Assembly: GCF_012940005.1 (NCBI RefSeq)
Contig: NZ_SPMX01000005.1
Coordinates: forward strand, 1-48,015
DNA: 48,015 nt
From: Candidatus Accumulibacter contiguus
Lineage (GTDB): Bacteria > Pseudomonadota > Gammaproteobacteria > Burkholderiales > Rhodocyclaceae
Direction of reading: 5' to 3'
Both the position numbers and the translations under genes were made by a program. This document shows, one piece after another, positions 39,696 through 47,735 of this stretch (position 1 is its first letter; every line of letters begins with the position of its first letter). A model generated the notes under the pieces. It had not been told where the DNA came from. It was given only the letters and a program-made list of their open reading frames with translations, and made no database searches.

Positions 39696-40616
39696 ATGGC
39701 TTCCGTTGGCCTTGTCGCCGAAATCGCCGCCGGACTGTGCGCAGCGCAGGCAAACGTTTCGCCGAAGTATTTTTATGACGCCGCCGGCTCGGCGCTCTTC
39801 GAGCGGATTACGCGCCTGCCGGAGTACTACCTCACCCGTACCGAAGCCAAGATCATCGAGACCCATGGCGAAGAGATGGCACGGCAGATTGGTCCCGGCG
39901 CGACGGTGATCGAACTGGGGGCCGGCAACTGCGAAAAGGCGCGAGCGCTGTGCGCGATGATCAGGCCCAGGTGCTTCGTTGCCATCGATATCTCGGCCGA
40001 TTTCCTGCATCAGGCCGTCGATGGCCTGCGCGACGCCTTTCCTTCCCTCGATGTTCGCCCCGTCGTCGCCGATCTGCTGGGCGAGATTGTCCTGCCCGGC
40101 GATGTTCCGTCCGCCCGACGCCTGGTGTTCTACCCTGGTTCGTCGATCGGGAATTTCGACCCTGAGGTGGCACTCACCCTGCTCGGCCGCATGCGCGGTC
40201 TGCTGGGGAACGATGGGGCGCTGCTGATCGGCGTCGACCTGGTCAAGGACGAAGCGGTGCTCGAAGCGGCTTACAATGACGCCGCCGGGGTGACCGCTGC
40301 TTTCAACCTGAATGTGCTGCAGCACCTCAACCGGCTGCTGGGTGCCGATTTTGACCTCACGCAGTGGCAGCATCGCGCTTTCTTCAATCGCCAGAAGTCA
40401 CGCATCGAGATGCATCTGGAAGCTTTGCACGAAACGCGGGTAGCGTGGCCGAATGGCTTCCGGAACTTTCGCCGCGGCGAGCACATCCACACCGAGAACA
40501 GCTACAAGTACCGTATCGACGACTTCGCCGGCCTGCTCGGGCGCGCCGGCTTCAGCAACAGCCTGCGCTGGACCGATCCCGAGCAGTGGTTTGCGATCTT
40601 TCTTGCCCGGCCCTGA
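39696..40616 (+). CDS. egtD: L-histidine N(alpha)-methyltransferase (ergothioneine)
   Basis: Trimethylates histidine to hercynine, the first step of ergothioneine synthesis. The product of about 306 residues shows SPKYFYDAAGSALFERITRLPEYYLTR-type sequence at the N-terminus, the SAM-binding ATVIELGAGNCEKA, and VFYPGSSIGNFDP. The start is uncertain: GGAGG ends 8 bp before an in-frame TTG (39690), whereas the ATG used here (39696) is 14 bp away. The TTG may be the real start, adding two residues. egtB follows 24 bp downstream. Confidence 0.93.
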   Translation: MASVGLVAEIAAGLCAAQANVSPKYFYDAAGSALFERITRLPEYYLTRTEAKIIETHGEEMARQIGPGATVIELGAGNCEKARALCAMIRPRCFVAIDISADFLHQAVDGLRDAFPSLDVRPVVADLLGEIVLPGDVPSARRLVFYPGSSIGNFDPEVALTLLGRMRGLLGNDGALLIGVDLVKDEAVLEAAYNDAAGVTAAFNLNVLQHLNRLLGADFDLTQWQHRAFFNRQKSRIEMHLEALHETRVAWPNGFRNFRRGEHIHTENSYKYRIDDFAGLLGRAGFSNSLRWTDPEQWFAIFLARP

Positions 40617-40640
40617 AAGCATCTCCTGGAGCATAGCCTG

Positions 40641-41891
40641 ATGCCGCTCAACGATCTCTCGGCCCCCTACCGGCGGGTGCGTGACTGGACCCTGGAACTG
40701 TGCGCAGCGCTGTCGGTGGAGGACTGCTGCGTGCAGTCGATGCCCGACGCCAGCCCGGTCAAATGGCACCTCGCCCATACCACCTGGTTTTTTGAGACCT
40801 TCGTCCTGGAACCCTGGGAGCGTGGCTTCCAGCCCTTCAACGAAGCCTTCCGGGTGCTTTACAACTCGTATTACAACGCCGTCGGCGACAAGCATCCACG
40901 GCCCGAGCGCGGGTTGTTGACCCGCCCGGCGTTTGCTACCGTTCTCGCCTACCGGGCCGACGTCGACCGTCGCCTGCAGGGCCTGCTCGCCGAGCAGAGG
41001 GGGGGAGAAGCGTTGACGGCACTGGTCACTCTCGGCCTGCACCACGAACAACAGCACCAGGAACTGATCCTGACCGACCTCAAACACCTCTTTTCGCGCA
41101 ACCCCCTGGCGCCGGCTTACGCCGCCAGGCCACCGGCCGCAGCAGCAGCGCCGGCGCTGAACTGGCATGACTTTCCGGGCGGGGTGGTGATGATCGGCCA
41201 TCAGGGCTCCGGCTTCTGCTACGACAACGAGACACCGCGCCACCGTGTGTTCCTCGAACCCTACCGGCTGGCCTCGCGTCTGGTGACCAACGGCGAGTTC
41301 CTGCAGTTCATCGAGGCCGGCGGCTATCGGGAACCCGTCCATTGGCTCGCCGAGGGCTGGGACTGGCGGGTTGCCGAGAACCGCATTCACCCGTTGTACT
41401 GGCGGCGGCGGGAGGACTGGCAGGAATTCACCCTCGGCGGGCTGGTTCCCCTCGATCGCCAGCGACCGCTGGTGCATGTCTCCTACTACGAAGCCGATGC
41501 CTATGCCCGTTGGGCCGAGGCGCGGCTACCGACGGAGGCGGAATGGGAAAATGCGGCCGCCGGCGTCCCGATTGCCGGCCATTTCGCCGGTCGGCGGGAC
41601 TTTCATCCCGCTGTCGCAGCAGCCGGCGGCATCAGCCAGTTGTTTGGCGATGCCTGGGAATGGACCCGCTCGAGCTACGATCCCTATCCGGGTTTCCGCG
41701 CCGGGGCGGGCGCCGTGGGTGAGTACAACGGCAAGTTCATGGTCAATCAGTACGTCCTCCGGGGTGGCTCCTGCGTCACCCCCGACGACCACCTGCGGGC
41801 CAGTTACCGCAACTTCTTTCCGGCGACGGCGTGCTGGCAGTTCTCGGGTATCCGCCTGGCCCGTGACGCCGAACCTGGCGGCAACGGATGA
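40641..41891 (+). CDS. egtB: hercynine oxygenase / sulfoxide synthase (ergothioneine)
   Basis: A non-heme iron enzyme that couples hercynine to cysteine or gamma-glutamylcysteine with O2. The 416-residue protein has an N-terminal DinB-like domain with likely iron ligands in KWHLAHTTWF (His43/His46) and LGLHHEQQHQEL (His135, His139). A C-terminal FGE-sulfatase-like domain follows (GGVVMIGHQGSGFCYDNETP; RLPTEAEWENAA; WEWTRSSYDPYPGF; VLRGGSC). No egtA, egtC or egtE is in the window. gshA upstream could supply gamma-glutamylcysteine. Confidence 0.93.
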   Translation: MPLNDLSAPYRRVRDWTLELCAALSVEDCCVQSMPDASPVKWHLAHTTWFFETFVLEPWERGFQPFNEAFRVLYNSYYNAVGDKHPRPERGLLTRPAFATVLAYRADVDRRLQGLLAEQRGGEALTALVTLGLHHEQQHQELILTDLKHLFSRNPLAPAYAARPPAAAAAPALNWHDFPGGVVMIGHQGSGFCYDNETPRHRVFLEPYRLASRLVTNGEFLQFIEAGGYREPVHWLAEGWDWRVAENRIHPLYWRRREDWQEFTLGGLVPLDRQRPLVHVSYYEADAYARWAEARLPTEAEWENAAAGVPIAGHFAGRRDFHPAVAAAGGISQLFGDAWEWTRSSYDPYPGFRAGAGAVGEYNGKFMVNQYVLRGGSCVTPDDHLRASYRNFFPATACWQFSGIRLARDAEPGGNG

Positions 41892-42015
41892 CCCTGCGTG
41901 TGCGGTTTCTTCGCAGTGGGGAGTCGTCTCCTGCATTCGTCGAATGCACAGCGGCCGAAGAGGGAACGCAGGCGGTCATTGTCGTAATCGCATCAACTTG
42001 GGTTCAGGCGAGGCG

Positions 42016-42044
42016 CGGACAGCCTGACCAGAACGGCCTATAAT
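42016..42044 (+). promoter_or_regulatory. sigma-70 promoter candidate upstream of the SRPBCC-LOV genes
   Basis: CGGACA (42016-42021), a 17-bp spacer and a perfect TATAAT (42039-42044), about 97 bp before the SRPBCC start, in a 249-bp gap after egtB. The -10 is strong and the -35 shares four of six bases with the consensus. No copy of the TTTTGTCC dyad was seen here. Confidence 0.5.
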
Positions 42045-42140
42045 CTCGCAATTGCTGGCGGGAACCGGGCAGACAGCACTGAGCCCAGCATTTTCGAATC
42101 GTTGCAGGCAGCACTACGCAACGATGATGAAGGATAGGCA

Positions 42141-42593
42141 ATGATCACCGCTAAAGCGGACGTTCTGGTGTTTGAAGAGATCGACCGGGTCTACCAGTTC
42201 GTCGCCCCTGATTTCGTGACCAATTATCCCCGCTGGTCACCGGAAGTGGTGAGTCTCGAACCGCTGTCGGTCGGCCCGGTGCAGGTGGGTTTCCAGGCTC
42301 GGCAGACACGTGTCGATCACGGCCACAAGTCGGAATCGGTTTTTGAGGTGGCCGAACTCGAACCGCTGAAGCGGGTCTGCTTCAAGGGTGTTTCGGATCC
42401 GTTTCGCTCGATCTACGAATTCGATGACCGCAGTTCGTCCACGTTGCTGACCTTCACCTTCGAAGTGGAAGCGCTGGCGCCGCACATCCGCCCATTCGAA
42501 AAACTGGTGCGCATCGCGGTACAGGATGGTGCCAGGCGCTTGGTGAAAAAGCTCAAGCTGCTCATCGAAAAGGAAATGCTGAACAACGTCTAG
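42141..42593 (+). CDS. SRPBCC (START/polyketide cyclase-like) protein
   Basis: A 150-residue protein with a single SRPBCC-type helix-grip domain (VFEEIDRVYQFVAPDFVTNY; VGFQARQTRVD; FDDRSSSTLLTFTFEVE; LVRIAVQDGARRLVKKLKLL). Such domains bind hydrophobic ligands; the ligand here is unknown. It is followed by the LOV gene after about 50 bp and is probably cotranscribed with it, raising the possibility of a light-linked role. Assignment is at fold level only. Confidence 0.7.
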   Translation: MITAKADVLVFEEIDRVYQFVAPDFVTNYPRWSPEVVSLEPLSVGPVQVGFQARQTRVDHGHKSESVFEVAELEPLKRVCFKGVSDPFRSIYEFDDRSSSTLLTFTFEVEALAPHIRPFEKLVRIAVQDGARRLVKKLKLLIEKEMLNNV

Positions 42594-42645
42594 CAGTGCA
42601 GGAGCAATCGCATTGCTGAGAGATTTGAGGTCCACGGAGGCTCTG

Positions 42646-43077
42646 ATGTTCACGACGGCAAAAGACGATGGTTTGATTCCCTACGTTCTCACCCAGATTC
42701 TCGATGCCTGCGTCAATGGCATCACCCTGTCCGACCCGGATCTACCCGACAATCCCATTGTCTATGCCAACCAGGTCTTCGAGCAGATATCCGGCTACTC
42801 GCAAGCAGAGATCATCGGTCGCAACTGTCGCTTCCTGCAGGGAGAAGAACGCGAACAGCCGGCATTGGCAACCATCCGCGCGGCGCTGGCAAAAAAGGAG
42901 GGGTGCGTGGTGACCTTGCGCAACTATCGCAAGAACGGCGAGCTGTTCTTCAATCGACTGTCGATCCGCCCGCTGGTGGATCGCGAGGGCAAGGTTATTT
43001 ACTACCTCGGCGTACAGTATGACATCACCGATCAACTCAGGGCCAGCGGCGAAGGCGACCCGATCAGCTTCGCGTAG
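42646..43077 (+). CDS. short LOV-domain blue-light photoreceptor
   Basis: A 143-residue protein that is almost only a LOV domain (about 28-130): ITLSDPDLPDNPIVYANQVF, the flavin-binding signature GRNCRFLQG with adduct-forming Cys61, then LRNYRKNGELFFNRLSI and YYLGVQYDIT with the usual Asn and Gln flavin contacts. There is no kinase, GGDEF or HTH, so it is a short LOV protein comparable in size to those of Pseudomonas putida; output would be by protein interaction. The start is ATG 42646 with GGAGG 5 bp upstream; the TTG at 42613 is rejected. Confidence 0.92.
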   Translation: MFTTAKDDGLIPYVLTQILDACVNGITLSDPDLPDNPIVYANQVFEQISGYSQAEIIGRNCRFLQGEEREQPALATIRAALAKKEGCVVTLRNYRKNGELFFNRLSIRPLVDREGKVIYYLGVQYDITDQLRASGEGDPISFA

Positions 43078-43143
43078 TCAGCCTGAGCGGAACTTCAGCC
43101 GCCTCTGTGAGTCTTCATTGCAACCCTCAACGGGAGCCACACC

Positions 43144-43434
43144 ATGCCAAGAGCCATTTGGAAAAACGCCGTCATTGCCGAATCCACGACCTTCGAGACT
43201 GTCGAGAACAATGTCTACTTTCCGCCTGGCACGGTAAAGACCGAGTATCTCCGCGCCAGCGACACCCACACTACCTGCCCGTGGAAGGGCGTCGCCAGCT
43301 ATTACGACGTAATCGTCGACGGCCAGGTGAACAAGGACGCGGCCTGGTATTACGCCAACCCCAAAGACGCCGCGAAGAACATCAAGGACCACATTGCTTT
43401 CTGGAAAGGAGTCACGGTCGAGGCGGGTCGGTGA
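43144..43434 (+). CDS. DUF427 family protein
   Basis: A 96-residue protein of the DUF427 type: KAIWKNAVIAES-like N-terminus (MPRAIWKNAVIAE), VYFPPGTVKTEYL, THTTCPWKGVASYYDV and AAWYYANPKDAAKNIKDHIAF. Its biochemical role is unknown. It frequently occurs with light- or oxidative-stress genes and here follows the LOV gene by 66 bp. Confidence 0.85.
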   Translation: MPRAIWKNAVIAESTTFETVENNVYFPPGTVKTEYLRASDTHTTCPWKGVASYYDVIVDGQVNKDAAWYYANPKDAAKNIKDHIAFWKGVTVEAGR

Positions 43435-43499
43435 GCAGCAGGAGCGTGCAGCTACCAACGCACGAAGTGCGAGGCAGGTGCGTCGAATCGAGGCCCTAT

Positions 43500-44201
43500 T
43501 CATGAACCTCCCCTTGTTTCGATCGGGATGGTGCCAAGCCACTTCGGCGCGCCGCTGCCGTTGATCTGAAAAATGCTGCCGCCACCGGCAGGAGGCGTTG
43601 CCTCGGTGAAGGCGTTCACCACGACCTGATGAGTGACCAGGATCACCGGCTGACCATCGATCGGCAGCCTGGCAAGAAACGCCCGCAAGCCGTCCAGAAT
43701 CCGTTGCCGATCGTCCTGCCGTTCGAAAAAGGAATTCAGCGCGGGCAAGGGCTCTACTGGCCCAAGGTCCAGCAGGCGGGCCGTTTCGAGCGCGCGGCAC
43801 CACTGGCTCGAAAAGACTCTCGCATGGGTCAGGCCGGCCGCACGCAGACGGGCCCCCAACTGTCGTGCCTGAGCCCGGCCACTGGCATCAAGATTGCGCT
43901 GGGTGGAACAATCGCCGATGACGAAATTCGGCGGGTCGCCGACCCCCGGCGCGTGGGCATGGCGGAGCATCAGCAAGCGGCCTGGCTTGGCCAGTTCGCC
44001 CAGCGGCACCGGCAGGCCGTCGGCCCGCGCCGGCAAGGAGCTTGCCATGGCCGCAAGGGAAAGGATGAGCAGCGAGAACAGCGTCCTCTTTCCTTCAGCC
44101 AACCAGTCCAGTCGCGAATCGATGGCTCTTGACCCGAGCCATCTGGCGATCGTCGGGCAGGTGACCTCGACGTCATCTGATCCTACAGTAGCCCGGAACA
44201 T
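43500..44201 (-). CDS. secreted histidine phosphatase family protein
   Basis: A phosphoglycerate-mutase-like histidine phosphatase: the RH(G/A) motif in LLMLRHAHAPG, RALETARLL and the second histidine in VILVTHQVVVNAF. A hydrophobic signal (FSLLILSLAAMASSLPARA) precedes the domain, so it is probably exported. The start is unclear: ATG 44201 leaves a long N-region before the signal, and a later non-ATG start nearer LAEGKRTLFSLL is possible. Substrate is unknown. Confidence 0.75.
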   Translation of the reverse strand: MFRATVGSDDVEVTCPTIARWLGSRAIDSRLDWLAEGKRTLFSLLILSLAAMASSLPARADGLPVPLGELAKPGRLLMLRHAHAPGVGDPPNFVIGDCSTQRNLDASGRAQARQLGARLRAAGLTHARVFSSQWCRALETARLLDLGPVEPLPALNSFFERQDDRQRILDGLRAFLARLPIDGQPVILVTHQVVVNAFTEATPPAGGGSIFQINGSGAPKWLGTIPIETRGGS

Positions 44202-44230
44202 TGGCGAACAGTCCTTGGGCACGAAGACGG

Positions 44231-44575
44231 CTAACGCCGATCGGGAGAATCCGGGGTTTCCGAATCCTCGAGGGGATACGCGTCCGCCACATAAGCGGGC
44301 CCTTTCATAACCATGACGATGAGGGAAGCGATGGCCACTGTAAACACGGCCGTCCAGTGCAGGACCACGATACTGATCGCCAGAATGTCGACCGTCTGGA
44401 GGCGAGTCGCGGCCTGCACGGCATCCCCTTCCCCAGAAAAGATCCTGACGGCAAGCGACGGCAGTGCCAGAAGCAGCGTGCCGAAAACGAGCATGCGGGG
44501 TAACAGGCGCAGTACGTCGCGCTCACGCCCAGCTGGCGCCTGCACGAATCCCGGAAGTCTGTTGAAGGCGTTCAT
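44231..44575 (-). CDS. small two-helix membrane protein, unknown function
   Basis: A 114-residue protein with two hydrophobic segments (MLVFGTLLLALPSLAVRIF and ILAISIVVLHWTAVFTVAIA) and an acidic C-terminus (LEDSETPDSPDRR). GGAG lies 5 bp before the ATG at 44575. No domain is recognised. It is upstream of the histidine phosphatase gene on the same strand. Confidence 0.6.
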   Translation of the reverse strand: MNAFNRLPGFVQAPAGRERDVLRLLPRMLVFGTLLLALPSLAVRIFSGEGDAVQAATRLQTVDILAISIVVLHWTAVFTVAIASLIVMVMKGPAYVADAYPLEDSETPDSPDRR

Positions 44576-44697
44576 CGTTGCTCCTTTATTCGTTACCGTG
44601 AAAGTCGCGCCAGGAAGAGAAACGGCAGCAGTCCTCCGCAACCGAGCCAGGCAACGCTGTGTGGCATGGGATCAGGCAGCGAGTACGTTATGCCGCT

Positions 44698-45438
44698 TTA
44701 CCTGACCAGGGGCCGAATCGTCGAAAAGCCGGCGTCCATCGACCACACCTGGCCGGTCACCCGCGCAGCCTTGTCCGAGAGCAGCCAGATCATCAGTTCC
44801 GCCAGTTCGTCTGGGGAGCCAATGCCCGGCAGCGGGTACTGGCGAGCCGCGGCGTCGCGGCCCATCGCGCTGCCGAGGATGGCCGTCGCGGCCGGCGTGT
44901 CCATGATGCCGGGCGCGACGGCGTTGATCCGGATGTTATTTCCCGCATAGGTCGCCGCCGCGCTGCGTACCAGTCCTTCGACACCGGCTTTCGCCGCTGC
45001 TACCGCCTCGTGATTGGGAGTGCCGATGCGCGCAGCAGCCGACGAAACCAGCACCGCCGATCCCGCGCACTTGGCGTCGCGCAAAGCGCCGACGAAAGCC
45101 GCCAGCGTATGGAAGGCGCTGATCAGATTGGCGTTGAGGCAGGCCGCAAAGTCGACCTCGGACATCCGATGCAGTGCGCCAAGGCGAATATTCCCGACGC
45201 AGTGCGCGAATGCTGTGGGCAGCATCTGGTGCGCTTGAGCCACCGCGAAAATGTGGCGCGATCCGGCTACGCTGGAGCAGTCAGCAACCACCTGTAGGTG
45301 GCTGTCGCCGTAGATGCGAGCCAAGCGCTCGCCCTCCCGGCTGGTCACGATCACCCTCCAGCCTGCCTCTGCCAGCCTGGCCACCACCGCTTGACCGAGC
45401 CCGCCTGCCGCTCCAGTGACAAGAGCTATTCTTTCCAT
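44698..45438 (-). CDS. SDR family protein lacking the catalytic tyrosine
   Basis: A 246-residue Rossmann protein with IALVTGAAGGLGQAVVARL, AHCVGNIRLG, a Ser in VLVSSAAARIG and INAVAPGIMDTPA. At the spacing expected for Tyr-x3-Lys the sequence reads VAAAK, so the tyrosine is replaced by valine while Ser and Lys are kept. It is either a catalytically unusual or a non-enzymatic SDR. It has a good ribosome binding site (GGAGAAGATATGTC-ATG). It is divergent from the TIGR02450 gene across an intergenic region holding operators C and D. Confidence 0.8.
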   Translation of the reverse strand: MERIALVTGAAGGLGQAVVARLAEAGWRVIVTSREGERLARIYGDSHLQVVADCSSVAGSRHIFAVAQAHQMLPTAFAHCVGNIRLGALHRMSEVDFAACLNANLISAFHTLAAFVGALRDAKCAGSAVLVSSAAARIGTPNHEAVAAAKAGVEGLVRSAAATYAGNNIRINAVAPGIMDTPAATAILGSAMGRDAAARQYPLPGIGSPDELAELMIWLLSDKAARVTGQVWSMDAGFSTIRPLVR

Positions 45439-45525
45439 GACATATCTTCTCCAGTTTCACCTGCTGTCCAGCAAGGGACTTCTTGTCCGTCACAGAAAGC
45501 AGCAGTTTGATCGATCGGAAGGCAC

Positions 45526-45542
45526 TTTTGCGCTGGACAAAA
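45526..45542. promoter_or_regulatory. operator C: half-degenerate dyad TTTTGCGC-T-GGACAAAA
   Basis: The right half GGACAAAA is identical to that of operator A; the left half has two mismatches. Its centre (45534) is 75 bp from operator D. It lies 88 bp upstream of the divergent SDR gene start. Confidence 0.6.
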
Positions 45543-45600
45543 AAAGCAAAATGCACGTCAGATACACCTAATTTCGTGCTAGCATAACAAAACAACTGAA

Positions 45601-45617
45601 TTTTGTCTAGGACAAAT
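45601..45617. promoter_or_regulatory. operator D: TTTTGTCT-A-GGACAAAT
   Basis: A near-perfect copy of the dyad, directly abutting the ATG (45618) of the TIGR02450 gene, as operator A abuts the peroxidase start. A weak promoter (GTCAGA, 17 bp, TAGCAT at 45580-45585) sits between C and D at positions equivalent to those of the peroxidase promoter. Confidence 0.75.
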
Positions 45618-45905
45618 ATGAAGAAAACCGAAAAAGGCTCTGCTACACCCCGAATTGGCGTCCAGGTTTTCGGTTCGCAAAATGCTCGCCGCCTGAACCC
45701 GAAGAAGCTGCTGCTCAGCAAGTGGACGGCGGTTACCCCGCATGACCAGGAGAAGCACTTCATCGTCACCCGAGTGATTCAACCGGAGCCCCCGGCCACT
45801 CGAATCGAGAGCATCGAACTGGAAGCCGTGTACTCTCGCCGAGTATTTTCGCTGTTCTGGCACAAGCTCACTGATCGCCAGCAGTGGCTGCAAGGCTGGC
45901 AATGA
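45618..45905 (+). CDS. TIGR02450-type small Trp-rich protein
   Basis: A 95-residue protein with the family core LNPKKLLLSKWTAVTP, EKHFIVTRV, YSRRVFSLFWHKLTDRQQWLQGW. The family is of unknown function and is often found beside photolyase, cryptochrome and other light-stress genes. The start is ATG 45618; an in-frame TTG inside the operator at 45603 is rejected. There is no Shine-Dalgarno sequence because the operator occupies its place, so the transcript may be leaderless or nearly so. Confidence 0.8.
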   Translation: MKKTEKGSATPRIGVQVFGSQNARRLNPKKLLLSKWTAVTPHDQEKHFIVTRVIQPEPPATRIESIELEAVYSRRVFSLFWHKLTDRQQWLQGWQ

Positions 45906-45962
45906 CTTGTGCCAGGAAGAATCTGCGAACAGGCTCGCCGAATCGTGGTTGACAAGAAAACC

Positions 45963-46935
45963 ATGAATTCAATTCCCCATCTGGCGCTGATCGGTGCCGG
46001 CATCGCCGGCCTGTCCTGCGCCACGGCACTGCAACAGGCTGGCCTCGAAGTCAGCCTGTTCGACAAGAGTCGCGGCGCGGGCGGACGGATGAGCACGCGT
46101 CGAGGCGACGACTGGCAATGCGACCACGGTGCCCAGTATTTTCCGTGCCGAAGTGGCGCGCTGGCAGCGGGCCGGGGTCGCGGGTTGGTGGGATCCCAGG
46201 CTATGGCTGTTTGATGGCAATTCGCCGAAAGAACGCGAGTCTACGGTCGAGCGCTTTGTCGGCATGCCAGCCATGACGGCGCCCGCCCGCTATCTGGCCA
46301 GCACACTGACCGTGCAAACAGCAACGAAGATCCAGCAGCTCAGGCGCCGGGCGCGCGGCTGGCAGGTTTTCTCGGCTGAAAACGGCTGGCTGGAGACGAG
46401 CTTTGCGGCCGTCCTGCTGGGCGTCCCGGCGCCGCAGGCGGCACCCTTGTTGCAGCACCTGGCCCCCGAGTTGGCGGCACTGGCCGGCAGTGCCGTGATG
46501 CGCGGCTGTTGGGCGCTGATGCTGCACTTTGCCGCTCCGGTGGACCTGGCCTTCGATGCCGCCTTCGTCAATCAGGGCCCACTGCGCTGGATCGCCCGCA
46601 ACAGCGGCAAGCCGGGCCGCAGCGGCGAGGAAACCTGGCTGCTGCATGCCCGCGCAGAATGGAGCGAGGCGCATCTGGAAGAAGATCCGGAGAGCGTCGC
46701 CGCAGCGCTGCTGTACGCCTTTGGCCAACTGGGCGGTCCGGCCCCGCAAGCCTGGACTGCGCACCGCTGGCGTTACGCCGATACCGAACCAGCCCTCGTC
46801 GAAGGGTGCGCCTGGCGTCCAGAGATTGGCCTGGGGCTTTGCGGCGACTGGCTCAACGGTGGCAAAGTGGAGGGTGCCTGGCTCAGCGGCCGGACGCTGG
46901 CCGAACAGGTGGTGCGGTCGTTCGCGCGGTGCTGA
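45963..46935 (+). pseudogene. renalase-like FAD/NAD(P) oxidoreductase, broken by a small deletion
   Basis: The first frame begins PHLALIGAGIAGLSCATALQ, then DKSRGAGGRMSTRR and CDHGAQYF. At about 46139-46143 the frame changes to FRAEVARWQRAGVAGWWDP, continuing to GLGLCGDWLNGGKVEGAWLSG and the stop at 46935. Related proteins have about seven residues (of the TARDPAF kind) between YF and RAEV. The missing length is not a multiple of three, so some 20 bp appear deleted between short TTC repeats. Otherwise it is complete, at about 325 residues. A functional product would need the deletion to be an artefact. Confidence 0.75.
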
Positions 46936-46948
46936 CCGCCGAACCTGC

Positions 46949-47175
46949 TCAGTCGCGGCCGAGGATGATGACCAGATCATCATGTTGACGCCCCATGACT
47001 TGCGGCACGCGCTGCGCGGGGCGCACACCCCAGAGGCGACAACTTCGCTGCGTCCTCTCCGCATTGCGGCGCAGCCCTGCCACGAACCTTTCCTTCTGAC
47101 GCGCGGCTTGCCCTGTCTGGATCGGCAACACGACTTGCCGCAACGCCCGCGCATCGGGCTTGGTCAGAAAACCGT
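46949..47175 (-). pseudogene. unidentified protein, C-terminal fragment
   Basis: A minus-strand frame with protein-like character (DSYGFLTKPDARALRQVVLP, then ERFVAGLRRNAERTQRSCRL, VPQVMGRQHDDLVIILGRD and stop) has no start and loses coherence near 47175. I do not recognise the family. It is convergent with the renalase-like gene. The 263 bp beyond it (47176-47438) hold nothing I can support. Confidence 0.4.
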
Positions 47176-47438
47176 ATGAGTCCCGGCACGCCCCTCCGGC
47201 AGACTAGCCGCTGGCGCGAGTACGTTCGCGTCTTCTACCGGGCGCACATGCCGAAGTATTTCGAGCAGAACGTATTCGGCCACACTCGGGCGCTGCCGGG
47301 ATGGTTCTGGAACGGTCAGACCAGGATACGCTGTCTCTCGCACGCCATCGGCCAGTCTCTCTTCTTGTCCGGATGGTCGGCTACCGTGGCAAGGAGATCG
47401 CTCAACGGTTCGAGCTGCCGGGCACCGGGCTTGGCCTC

Positions 47439-47735
47439 GTGATTCCCGCGCGGCTTGCCTTCATCAACCTGCAGACCACCGGGGCCAATCCGGTACGGGA
47501 CCGCATCACAAGGATCGGCGTGCTGGAAGCCGAGGGTGACCGGGTTTCGACCTGGAGCACCTTGGTCAACCCACAGCGGCCGATCCCTGCACTCATCCAG
47601 CGACTCAACGGTATCCGCAACGAGGCGATAGCCGACGCCCCTACTTTCGCCCAAGTCGCGGCAGAACTGGCCGATCGCCTGCATGGGCGTCCGTTCGTTG
47701 CCCACCATGCCCGCTTCAACTATGGTTTCGTCAAG
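47439..47735 (+). pseudogene. DnaQ/epsilon-type 3'-5' exonuclease fragment, catalytic acids replaced, cut by IS66
   Basis: From a GTG at 47439 the 99 visible residues follow the DEDDh exonuclease fold (ARLAFINLQTTGANP, TWSTLVNPQRPIPALI, FVAHHARFNYGFVK). Motif I, normally DxE in FxDLETTG, reads N10-L-Q12. Motif II, normally NARFD, reads HARFN94. All three visible catalytic acids are therefore amides. The frame is interrupted at 47736 by the end of an IS66-family element, so motif III is not visible. The upstream frame to 47301 is not family-like. Confidence 0.7.

Noticed and set aside
44591-44632. A possible third copy of the palindromic element (GTGAAAGTCGCG ... GAGAAACGG)
   Set aside because: Only two short blocks match, with no hairpin or terminal repeat, so chance cannot be excluded.
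45461-45475. A further operator-like sequence (CTGTCCAGCAAGG) upstream of the SDR
   Set aside because: Only the core TGTCC matches, the other half-site is poor, and its distance from operator C does not fit the 73-75 bp spacing.
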